Below are positions 18,099 to 26,751 of a stretch of 64,000 nt of DNA, one piece after another. Source of the stretch: Carbonatibacter sp965199245 (lineage in GTDB: Bacteria; Pseudomonadota; Alphaproteobacteria; Kiloniellales; Kiloniellaceae); assembly GCA_965199245.1 (NCBI GenBank), contig CBDAQP010000001.1:496001-560000 (forward strand). Reading direction: 5' to 3'. The notes under the pieces were generated by a model. That model worked only from the letters and a program-made list of their open reading frames with translations, was not told the origin of the DNA and did no database searches. Made by a program: the position numbers and the translations under genes. Numbering within the stretch: the stretch's first letter is position 1; the number at the start of each line of letters is the position of its first letter.

Positions 18099-20925
18099 TT
18101 AGTCGTTTGTCGCCAATGAATTGTAAATATCAAAAAACTTTGGATCGTGGCGCAAATTGTCACACAAACTCTTGGCATCAGATGAGTAACCCATTTCAGC
18201 CAACTTTCTAATTATGTTCTCAAGGCGGTTTTGATAGTCGTAGGTGACCTTCGACAAATCAATCAATTCGAATAGTTTAACAATTTTAGTCGGATGTTTC
18301 TCAACGAGCTTTTCGAAAACATTTAGGATACCGTACAGCTGATGTCCTTTTGCATAAGGTATTGTTTTTTCGAGATAGGCATACGTTCTTTCGTTGATTT
18401 CCGGAGGAATATACGTATACAGATCACTCATATTGCTTAACAGGGCATTATTTTGTTCTGTAGTGTAATGACACTCATCCAGATTTTGGAATACAACATA
18501 CATTAAATCGAAAATACGCGGTACAGCATCATCTTCGAGTTCCTGTTGGTGGATTGAAAAAAAGAAACGGAGAATATCAATAAGGTCTTCAAAATGACTT
18601 GGGGTAAAGATGTTTGAAAGAGCTTCTCCGTTTAGCTCTTCATCTTTCCACAGATAAGCAAGAGCTATCCTTTCGACAAACCTTTTGCGGGCTTCCTTTG
18701 ATATATCTGTTTGCTCCAGCGCAGGAATAATGAGGTCGTTCTTCTGAAGAAGGCGGTATGTCCATTGGGGTGAATCTGCATAGGCTAAACCACCTAAAGC
18801 GCAATTAAAGTTGACTGGATATTCAATCGGAAAAATCTGTTTTAATGATTTTTCCAGCCATTCAATACTCATATAGCCAAGTTGCCGTATGTAGATACCT
18901 GATAATGTTGAAAACTCTAGATTTGTTCCTTTGCACTTATCTAATTCGTCCTGAAAAATGGACTCTAAAGCAGACCACGCGTTGGGATGATCTGTGCCTT
19001 CGAGCCTACATACTCTTAACGCATGATTGACTAGGGCCTCTATAGCCTGTCCTCTTGAACTATTAATCGCCCAGTTCAAGGAGTCACTATTGACATCAGC
19101 TTCAGGCTCTAGCTTTTCCAAAAGTTTGAGATTGATTTCGAGCATCAGTGGCAGAAAATCTGGAGGGGAAGAGTATGAATCCTTTTTTGTCCCTGACTCC
19201 AGAATGTCAGTGATAACAGGGGGTATCCATTTTTTATTGGGAGTGTCCCACCATGTGTCATCAGGCTCTTCTTCAACTTTCCAGAATGAATCATCTGAAA
19301 TTAAGTCTTTAATGAAGGGTAATACGGACTCCCAAAATGGGTTCCATTGGAGTTTTTTGTCCTCCTTGTACTTGTTCCGATAGGTTTCCAAGCCCCTTAA
19401 TACGGCATATTGATATGGAGGCTTTGCCTCTGAAAACTGGGGTAATTTATCAATGAACAGGTTCGAGTTTTCGCTTACGACGTTCTTCAATGTTTCACAT
19501 AAAGACTCGATTGAGGGGGTTCTAAAACCTCCGGTAGGCTCATAGGTGTTCAGTGTTGAAATGAGTTCATCATTTTTTGCCTTTTCAAGCAATTCATCTG
19601 GTTCAAAAGGTGAAGGACCAAACCCAGACTCCACCCTATACGACGTATAATAAAGAAAATCTGGATGTTCTATATCTCCTGCTATCTCCGAGTTGCCCAA
19701 CAACTCTTTATTTTGCTTATCAGCCTGTTCATTCCCTTGGTTGGAAATAACAGCAAACCACCGTTTCTGCCAATAAAGCTTGTGCAGACTATCTGCGTCT
19801 TTCTCTTGCAGGATTTTGTTTATAACAAACCCTTGTTGTTCAGCCGTGAGATGTCCAAAATGGTTTTTCAGGAAATGATAGATTTCATGGTGATAATTAA
19901 CGTCAAAAATATCATCATTAATGATACACTCTGCTAGAGATGATAATTTGTCCCAGAATGTGTTTAAGAGATATATACCCATACGAACAAAAATGGCATG
20001 GCCCGAAAACAAGTCCCTTACAAGTTCCAGGGTTTCTTCTTCTATTGGATTGTTAAGACATGCCTCAGCAGATGACCTCAGAGAATCAACGGCAAGATTT
20101 TCAATATTATTCGATTTTCTTTTATTTTGCTCGTGGTCTTCTATTGCAGAGCGCATAAACGAAATTGATTTACCGCGCTTATCAGGATTAAAGACAGCAT
20201 CAGTCATGGTCTTGAAAATCATGAAGGTTTCTTTTGAAGCCCTTTGGCAAAAAACTCCCAAAATATTCTCAAATATTTTTTCAAGCTGATATGTGTCGAC
20301 AAGGCTGTAAGCTTCATATCGAGCGGGCTTCTCACCATTTACATTTAAAACTTTATCTTCTTTGTATTTAACTTGGGTGAGTAATCTCAGCACGAACAAC
20401 GCTTTTTCCAAGCCACATTCATCGTCAGATTCAAGAAATTTTGGCAACAATGACTTGCCGACCTCGAGACTAACTAAGTCACGCTCAAACCGACCATTCA
20501 TCCAGATGTCAATCATCTCCAGGTCTTGTTTCTGATATGAGCTTGTTGGCAATAAGGACAGCAATTCAGCAAAGTTTCTGAACGTGTGACAGTTGTCAGG
20601 GGTGCCGTTCTTTGAAATATTTACGATTAGGGTAACCAGCTCATTTGCTAATTTTTTATCGTTTAATTCATTGGCTTTGGTGGCCACGCGGTTCAAATAT
20701 TCTGTAGCAGGCCAAAATGGGATTTGAAAATAACCTTCTTCGTCAGCCTCTCTAGGTTCTGGGTTTCTATCCGGGGAAAAAAAGGCCTTTTTCTTTCAGT
20801 TCATAAAAAAAGATATGCAAGTCGTCACGTTTGGAAAGAAGCTCGAAACCCCATTTTTCCTTTTCAGGATCTCGGAGCATCATTTTGACAAATTGCTTTT
20901 GTTTATTTGATAAATTATTATTCAT
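18099..20925 (-). pseudogene. Large helical-repeat protein, partner of SIR2 gene, with a 1-nt frameshift
   Basis: Two frames join to give about 942 residues. Frame one starts at ATG 20925 (MNNNLSNKQKQFVKMM) and, after ELKEKGLF, hits a stop; shifting by one base inside the A7 run (plus strand 20777-20783) restores SPDRNPEPREADEEGYFQIPFW and continues to the stop at 18099. The second part alone is 865 residues. The product is almost wholly alpha-helical, with repeated Leu/Glu/Lys helices and a conserved-looking NSSRGQAIEALVNHALR segment near the middle, reminiscent of solenoid sensor regions in defence proteins. It has no recognised catalytic motif. It overlaps the SIR2 stop by 8 nt (ATGAATAA), so the two are coupled. 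I recall that DUF4020 proteins are linked to SIR2 domains and this might be one; untested. Confidence 0.7.
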
Positions 20926-21928
20926 CTAACAATTCCCGCATTACGCGCTTAAATGCTAATTTGTTGTTGGGGTCTTTATTTATCTCCGATGCAAGCTCAT
21001 CAATAATATTTGGTAAACAATCGTAGCCTTCCTTGTCTAACGAATATGGAATAAGATGAATCCCTAAAGATATGAAATAATCTGAAATTAGTTGAGCTTT
21101 GCCCACTTCATACGAATAAAAACCTTCAAGAATATAATGGTTCGCCAATTTTTTTTCGGAGGTTTGCTCTGCAAACCCTTTTTGAAAAATGTATTCCAAA
21201 ATTTCTAGCTCATCGGTGCCATAACCGATAAAAATGACATTATTGTCATTGAAGATATTAGTTAAAAAATTGATGTAATTATCGTTTTTTTCGTTTCTTG
21301 CAGAATATCTATCCAAATAATCTTTAGTGGACACAATCATTTTCTTTTCGTCGGATATCCTTCCGTGAATGTGATAGACTGTACGTTCATATGCGTCAGT
21401 AGTTGTTGAGACGCTGGTTGGATTGTCAAATGAATCACAAATATCAATCTTAACGGAAGGATGAGTCTCATCTTCCTTCAAAGTGTCTGGTAACGGTTCT
21501 ACCTTCCATTCACGGGCAAGCAGGTCATCGTAGTTGGTAGTGACAATCTGACTAGAAATCTTTGCTAAGGCTTTGTTTACAAAATTATTGGTTTCCTTAT
21601 GCCTTTCTTTGAGTTCAAAAATTTTCTGGTAAACAATTGGAACCTTATGTTGTGTGATGATTTTTTGTGCGATTGAGAGCCGTGTTCTGGGACTAAGTGT
21701 TTTAATCAAAGCGTACTGAGCGTGATTAATTAGGCCAGTATCATGTTCTATAATCTGCTCAATTACGGCATTTGCAAAACCATCCCAATTCGGGAGTCCT
21801 AGAACTCTTGAAACGCCAGCCCCGATGAACGGAATGACCCGACGGCTGTTATTTCTGGCTTTCAAAGTGTCAGGAACAACAAGCCTTTCAGGGATTTCTG
21901 TGATTCTCTTACCATTTCCTTGACCCAT
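20918..21928 (-). CDS. SIR2-family NAD-dependent effector
   Basis: 336 residues with a complete SIR2_2-type core: GAGVS (36-40) for the NAD pyrophosphate, TTNYDD (130-135), HIHG with the catalytic histidine (186-189), and IFIGYGTDE (232-240). Bacterial SIR2 domains of this kind in DSR2, ThsA and SIR2-APAZ act as NAD-degrading effectors in anti-phage abortive systems. Here the SIR2 domain stands alone, with the probable sensor in the overlapping downstream gene. Its ATG is 1 nt after the stop of an hsdS remnant. A/T-rich codon usage differs from the chromosome. NADase activity is inferred from family, not shown. Confidence 0.85.
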   Translation of the reverse strand: MGQGNGKRITEIPERLVVPDTLKARNNSRRVIPFIGAGVSRVLGLPNWDGFANAVIEQIIEHDTGLINHAQYALIKTLSPRTRLSIAQKIITQHKVPIVYQKIFELKERHKETNNFVNKALAKISSQIVTTNYDDLLAREWKVEPLPDTLKEDETHPSVKIDICDSFDNPTSVSTTTDAYERTVYHIHGRISDEKKMIVSTKDYLDRYSARNEKNDNYINFLTNIFNDNNVIFIGYGTDELEILEYIFQKGFAEQTSEKKLANHYILEGFYSYEVGKAQLISDYFISLGIHLIPYSLDKEGYDCLPNIIDELASEINKDPNNKLAFKRVMRELLDE

Positions 21929-21929
21929 T

Positions 21930-22089
21930 TTAGGTCACCGTCATGTGATGGCAGAGGGATGCCATAAGGTTTTGGTTCAGGTTTTGAGATGACAGGATTT
22001 GGGTGTCCAGCTCATCATACAAAGCCATGAGTTCATCGACCTTGGCGACGATCCGCTTTTGGGGAAGGCAGTGGCACTGACAAGGCTAA
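21930..22089 (-). pseudogene. Type I restriction specificity subunit (hsdS) C-terminal remnant
   Basis: The minus strand reads CHCLPQKRIVAKVDELMALY then DELDTQILSSQNLNQN... to a stop at 21930-21932. PQKRIVAKVDELMAL matches the terminal coiled-coil of HsdS subunits almost word for word. The frame is closed upstream by a stop about 18 nt before the MITE at 22096, so only about 48 codons remain. The following SIR2 ATG is 1 nt away, implying the SIR2 pair was once the tail of a type I restriction-modification operon. Confidence 0.75.
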
Positions 22090-22095
22090 GAAGCT

Positions 22096-22298
22096 GGACA
22101 CCCGCATTAACCCGCTAACCTGAGGTGAGATTGATTGGTGTGGACATGGCGTTTCGGCAATTTTTCACGCCGTTTCGCGGTTTGAAGCCTGCCTGAGCAG
22201 GCGGTTTGGGATGGTTTCCACTGAATGACTTCTGCTGTAATTTTCAAATCTATTAAAACACAGAATGCCTTTTCTGTCCAGGGTTAATGCGGGTGTCC
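22096..22298. mobile_element. 203-bp MITE-like element, copy 1
   Basis: Non-coding element with an 18-bp perfect terminal inverted repeat beginning GGACACCCGCATTAACC and flanks AGCT/AGTT that look like a 4-bp target duplication with one change. An internal hairpin GCCTGC/GCAGGC lies near the centre. The second copy at 22419-22621 has the same length. The terminal sequence is close to that of the IS5-type element at 40693, the likely source of transposase. Confidence 0.75.
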
Positions 22299-22300
22299 AG

Positions 22301-22844
22301 TTAATACCATTTCCGGAAAGTCAGAACCCATGGGTTCATTTTCTGTATCCAATGGACATGATTTTCCATGGTCTTTCGGTGAGGTTGTTCCAGGCGTCAC
22401 GGCAAAGGGAAATCATCTGGACACCCGCATTAACCCGCTAACCTGAGGTGAGATTGACTGGTGTGGACATGGCGTTTCGGCAATTTTTCACGCCGTTTCG
22501 CGGTCTGAAGCCTACCTGAACAGCCGGTTTGGGATGATTTTCACTGAATGACTCCTCCTGTAACCCTCATGGCCGTTGGAACACAGAATGCCTTCTCTTT
22601 CCAGGGTTAATACGGGTGTCCATCTGGTCGTGAGATTGGACTATTCTGTTTGACAGCCAATTCTGCCGCAGATATTGCCAGACGTTTTCGACCGAATTGA
22701 GTTCCGGGCTGCGTGGCGGCAGAGGCAACAGGGTGATATTGTCCGGGATATCCAGTTTGCCGGGGAACTTCAGGCGGCGCAGGCTGTGCGTGCTTTTTTC
22801 AGGGAAGAACGAAAACTTGTGACGGGCAAACAGCTTTCTGTTGC
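22301..22844 (-). pseudogene. IS630-type transposase remnant split by a MITE
   Basis: Reading the minus strand, 22844 to 22622 encodes IPDNITLLPLPPRSPELNSV then ENVWQYLRQNWLSNR, the DDE-domain end of an IS630 transposase with its catalytic glutamate (VENVW). The frame continues after the MITE at 22418-22301 (SLCRDAWNNL...IMSIGYRK), where TGG has become TGA. The segment ends in the IS630 terminal sequence TACCATTTCCGG at 22303-22318. The N-terminal two thirds are missing. It abuts the stop of the phoR-like gene. Confidence 0.75.
22419..22621. mobile_element. 203-bp MITE-like element, copy 2, with ATCT target duplication
   Basis: Same element as 22096-22298, with one mismatch between its terminal repeats. 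It is flanked by ATCT on both sides (22415-22418 and 22622-22625) and interrupts the IS630 transposase remnant, which shows it moved in after the IS630. Confidence 0.8.
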
Positions 22845-24293
22845 CTACTGGCGCACAGAAGACTCAGGCGTTGCCTGCGGCAGATAAACGCTAAAGGTTG
22901 ACCCATGCCCAATTTCGCTGTCGATGGTCATGATGCCCCGGTGACGATTGAGGATGTGTTTGACAATGGCTAAGCCCAATCCGGTTCCCCCCAGCTCACG
23001 CGAACGCGCCGGATCAACACGGTAAAAGCGTTCGGTCAGACGCGGAATATGTTCGCGGGCAATTCCTTCGCCCTGATCGATGACAGAAATGGAAAGGGAT
23101 GGGCACCCGAGACGTCCCATCCCGCGACTGCCTTCGCCGTGCATTTTGCTCCGTACGGTTACAGTGGTTCCTGCGCGCCCATATTTGATGGCATTAGCAA
23201 TCAGGTTTTGAAAAACTTGGCGTAATTCCTCTGCCTCGCCCGTGACGGGAACCAGAGAGTCAAGCTCCAATGCAAGGGTCATCCCCCGGGCGGTGAGTTG
23301 GGTTTGCAGAGCCTCGCCAATGCTGTGAAGAATAGGCAAAAGAGAGACCACAGCAACAGGCCGACTGTGTTCAAGCAATTCAATCCGCGACAAAGAGAGC
23401 AAATCCCCAATCAAATGGGACATGCGTTCTGCCTGCTCCTGCATAATCATCAAAAAATGCGTCTGGGCCGCTTTGTCATCCTTTGCCGGGCCGCGGAGCG
23501 TTTCGATAAAGCCAGACAGGCTCGCCAGTGGCGTTTTGAGTTCGTGACTGGCGTTGGCAATAAAATCACCACGCATTTTTTCAACACGTTTGCTCGCCGT
23601 TTGATCCGTTAGGCTAATCAAAAGGGAAATACCGTCCCACGTCGTTTTTGACAGGCGTACAATCCGTGCCTGAAAAAAATATTCGACATTACCGTAAATG
23701 GAAAAACGAACGGTTCTGGGGGAGGCGTGCGGGTCAATGCTCATGCCATCAACCGCATCAAGCACATCAGGATTACGGATCACAGCAGAAAGGTCACGCC
23801 CGCCTAGCTGTGGCCCCCAAAAATCCTCGGCCGCAGAATTGGTGCGCACAATCCGCCGCCCATCATCCAACATCAAGAGCGGATCAACCAAAGATTCCAG
23901 AATAACGTCATTGCCCTCAATCGCCAATTCCATTTCGCGGCGATAGTGTTGTCGATCCTGAGCCATCCGCAAAAGAGACAGGCTAATATCAGGAAAAAGA
24001 AGACTCCCCGCCCCCACGGGTAGGAGGGGCAGGTGGTCAAGGCCCTTGATATGGCGCAAAGAGGCAATGAAAAGCTTGAGTTCCTCGATATAATCAAAAT
24101 GTCGGTAAAGAATAGCAAATAACCCTACGAGACTCAGAACGCAGGCCCCTAACCCAACTGTCCAAGGCAAGATTTCTGACAAAACAATCAGAAAAAAAAC
24201 CAAAACAGTCGGCGTGGACAAAACCAGGGCTGCCACCAGAACCCGCCAGCGGGACACAGGGTGCGACGGACTGATGTTCAAACGATCATCCAC
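22845..24293 (-). CDS. phoR: PhoR-like sensor histidine kinase
   Basis: 482 residues. Two N-terminal membrane helices (about 17-38 and 44-63), a PAS-like region (about 125-235), the HisKA phosphorylation motif NASHELKTPL with His250, an N box QNLIANAIKYG, and G boxes DQGEGIA and GGTGLGLAIVKH. The architecture is that of PhoR, which senses phosphate status with the Pst transporter and phosphorylates PhoB. No pst or phoB gene is next to it; IS debris starts at its stop, so any downstream pho genes may have been displaced. PhoR rather than another class I kinase is probable, not certain. Confidence 0.78.
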   Translation of the reverse strand: MDDRLNISPSHPVSRWRVLVAALVLSTPTVLVFFLIVLSEILPWTVGLGACVLSLVGLFAILYRHFDYIEELKLFIASLRHIKGLDHLPLLPVGAGSLLFPDISLSLLRMAQDRQHYRREMELAIEGNDVILESLVDPLLMLDDGRRIVRTNSAAEDFWGPQLGGRDLSAVIRNPDVLDAVDGMSIDPHASPRTVRFSIYGNVEYFFQARIVRLSKTTWDGISLLISLTDQTASKRVEKMRGDFIANASHELKTPLASLSGFIETLRGPAKDDKAAQTHFLMIMQEQAERMSHLIGDLLSLSRIELLEHSRPVAVVSLLPILHSIGEALQTQLTARGMTLALELDSLVPVTGEAEELRQVFQNLIANAIKYGRAGTTVTVRSKMHGEGSRGMGRLGCPSLSISVIDQGEGIAREHIPRLTERFYRVDPARSRELGGTGLGLAIVKHILNRHRGIMTIDSEIGHGSTFSVYLPQATPESSVRQ

Positions 24294-24338
24294 AGGCTTT
24301 TCATTACAACAGTCAGGAGGACGGGCAGAAAGTCGCCT

Positions 24339-26600
24339 TTAAAAGGTAGCATCATAGGCACCAATCAAGGCCATCGTGACAAGATCATTGACATTGGCCC
24401 CCATCTGAACAACTTGCGCGGACTTTTCGAGGCCGACCAACATCGGGCCAACAACGGGTTTTTCCCCCCCGACTTTCAGGAGCTTGACGGAAATATTCGC
24501 AGACTGCAATGCTGGCATCACCAGGATATTCGCCGGGCCGCTCAAACGGCTGAAGCCATAGAGACGTTGTTGCAAATCATAGTCCAAGGCAACATTGGCT
24601 TGCATCTCGCCTTCGTATTCAAAATCACACTTGCGCGTATCCAACAACGCAACAGCATCGCGAATGCGCTTTGTCACATCACGAATCGGATTGCCGAAAT
24701 TTGAAAAGCTCAAAAAAGCGACGCGGGGTTGATAGCCCATCGAAGCAACCTTTTCCGCCGCTTCCTCGGCAATGCGGGCCAATTCTGCGGCGTCAGGAAC
24801 CTCGGCAACAGAGGTATCCGCCATAAAGATACTGCGCCCGCCAATCATGGTCATCGACATCCCCATGACTTTTTGGCCTTTTTTACAGTCAAAAACGCGA
24901 CGAATGTCATTCAAACTGGCAGAATAGGATCGCGTGAGTCCTGTGACCATCGCATCCGCAAGACCGTCATACACCAAAAGAGCCGCATAGATATTCCTGT
25001 TGTGGTTCACCATCCGTTGACAGTCGCGGTAAAGTTTTCCTTTGCGCTGAAGACGGCGGTAGAGAAAGTCGATATAGTGTTGCCTCTGTTCTGATCGTGC
25101 AGCGTTGTGAATTTCGGCAAAATCGCCTGAAATACCCAAATCCGCCATTTTGCGATTGATCACGTCTTCGTGTCCAACCAAAAGTGGTTTTCCATAACCC
25201 GCATTGAAAAAAGCCACCGCCGCACGAATAGCAGGCTCTTCCTCGCCTTCGGCAAAAACAACACGCTGGGGATTATCGCGCACTTTTTGTGCAATCGCCG
25301 ATAGAGTTGTTGCCGTAGGATCAAGCCGCGCAGAAAGTTGCTGTTCGTAAAGATCCAGATTATCAATCGCACGACGCGCCACCCCGGTATCCATTGCCGC
25401 CTGTGCCACGGCACTGGGGACAACGGCAACCAGTCGCGGATCAAAGGGAGCCGGAATGATATAATCGCGCCCATATTTCAAACGACGCCCCGCATAGGCC
25501 TTGCCAACCTCGTCGGGAACATCGGCGCGCGCCAGTTCGGCAATCGCCCGCACGGCCGCCAGTTTCATGTCCATATTGATAGAGGTCGCGCGCACATCCA
25601 AAGCTCCGCGAAAAATATAGGGAAAACCCAAAACATTATTGACCTGGTTGGGATAATCAGACCGACCCGTTGCCACAATGACATCGTCACGAATCGCACG
25701 GGCGTCCTCTGGCGTGATTTCCGGATCAGGATTCGCCATGGCAAAAATAATCGGATCTTTCGCCATAGCGGCAATCATCTCAGGCGTAAAAGCCCCCTTC
25801 ACAGAGAGGCCAAAAACCACATCTGCACCCGTTAAGGCGTCTTGGAGTGTACGGGCATCGGTGGGGATGGCATGGGCTGATTTCCACTGGTTCATGCCCT
25901 GCGAACGCCCCCGATAAATGACCCCCCGTGTATCACAGAGCAAAAGCTGATCGTGGGGAACGCCCATGGCCTTGACCAGTTCTGCACAGGCAATCCCCGC
26001 AGACCCGGCCCCATTGATCACCATACGGATCTGACCAATATCGCGCCCTGTGAGTTCCAACGCATTGAGCAGACCTGCAGCGGCAATAATCGCCGTCCCG
26101 TGTTGGTCATCATGGAAAACGGGAATATCAAGTAAGTCCTGCAAGCGCTGTTCAATCACAAAACAGTCTGGGGCCTTGATGTCTTCGAGGTTGATCCCGC
26201 CAAAGGATTTGCCCAAATAGCGCACAGAATTAACAAATTCATCCACATTTTCGGTATCAATTTCAAGATCAATACCATCAATATCAGCAAAGCGTTTAAA
26301 CAGGACAGCCTTTCCCTCCATAACCGGCTTAGAGCCCAAGGCCCCCAGATTGCCAAGTCCAAGAACAGCGGTTCCGTTTGAAATCACAGCAACAGAGTTG
26401 CCCCGTGCGGTATAGTCGTAGGCCAGATCCGGTTCGCGGGCAATCTCAAGACAAGGGGCCGCCACACCCGGGGAGTAAGCAAGGGCGAGATCACGCTGCG
26501 TCGTCAGGGGCTTCGTCGCCCGGATTTCCAGCTTTCCTGGACGTCCAGAGGCATGAAGGTCGAGGGCTTCTTGATCGATTGAGGACTTACTCTGATTCAT
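24339..26600 (-). CDS. maeB: NADP-dependent malic enzyme (MaeB type, with phosphotransacetylase domain)
   Basis: 753 residues. The N-terminal malic domain has TQRDLALAYSPGVAAPC, FHDDQHGTAIIAAAGLLNALE and the NADP-binding INGAGSAGIACAEL. From about residue 430 a phosphotransacetylase-like domain follows (VFAEGEEEPAIRAA to ILVMPALQSANIS). MaeB oxidatively decarboxylates malate to pyruvate; the C-terminal domain is usually regulatory and not active. Start ATG at 26600 rather than 26618. Divergent from mutS. Confidence 0.94.
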   Translation of the reverse strand: MNQSKSSIDQEALDLHASGRPGKLEIRATKPLTTQRDLALAYSPGVAAPCLEIAREPDLAYDYTARGNSVAVISNGTAVLGLGNLGALGSKPVMEGKAVLFKRFADIDGIDLEIDTENVDEFVNSVRYLGKSFGGINLEDIKAPDCFVIEQRLQDLLDIPVFHDDQHGTAIIAAAGLLNALELTGRDIGQIRMVINGAGSAGIACAELVKAMGVPHDQLLLCDTRGVIYRGRSQGMNQWKSAHAIPTDARTLQDALTGADVVFGLSVKGAFTPEMIAAMAKDPIIFAMANPDPEITPEDARAIRDDVIVATGRSDYPNQVNNVLGFPYIFRGALDVRATSINMDMKLAAVRAIAELARADVPDEVGKAYAGRRLKYGRDYIIPAPFDPRLVAVVPSAVAQAAMDTGVARRAIDNLDLYEQQLSARLDPTATTLSAIAQKVRDNPQRVVFAEGEEEPAIRAAVAFFNAGYGKPLLVGHEDVINRKMADLGISGDFAEIHNAARSEQRQHYIDFLYRRLQRKGKLYRDCQRMVNHNRNIYAALLVYDGLADAMVTGLTRSYSASLNDIRRVFDCKKGQKVMGMSMTMIGGRSIFMADTSVAEVPDAAELARIAEEAAEKVASMGYQPRVAFLSFSNFGNPIRDVTKRIRDAVALLDTRKCDFEYEGEMQANVALDYDLQQRLYGFSRLSGPANILVMPALQSANISVKLLKVGGEKPVVGPMLVGLEKSAQVVQMGANVNDLVTMALIGAYDATF

Positions 26601-26676
26601 TGTGTGAGATCGCTCCAAAGGGTGACAAAAGCTTCGCGAAAGTTAAGGGTGAGTGCTCGAGTGTGAAAAAGCTACT

Positions 26677-26704
26677 TTGCACAGAGTACCGACCAGAGTA
26701 AAGT
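26677..26704 (+). promoter_or_regulatory. Putative mutS promoter
   Basis: TTGCAC (26677-26682), 16-nt spacer, TAAAGT (26699-26704), in the 150-nt divergent gap between maeB and mutS. A start point near 26711 would precede the mutS ATG by about 40 nt. Confidence 0.35.
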
Positions 26705-26751
26705 ACAACAATTTAAAAACTTAACCTTTGGCTTTTCCTGTTGATCTGCAT

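Noticed and set aside
22096..22621. Repeated similar blocks that might be a CRISPR or phage attachment array
   Set aside because: Only two units, 203 bp each, with terminal inverted repeats and target duplication; these are MITE features.
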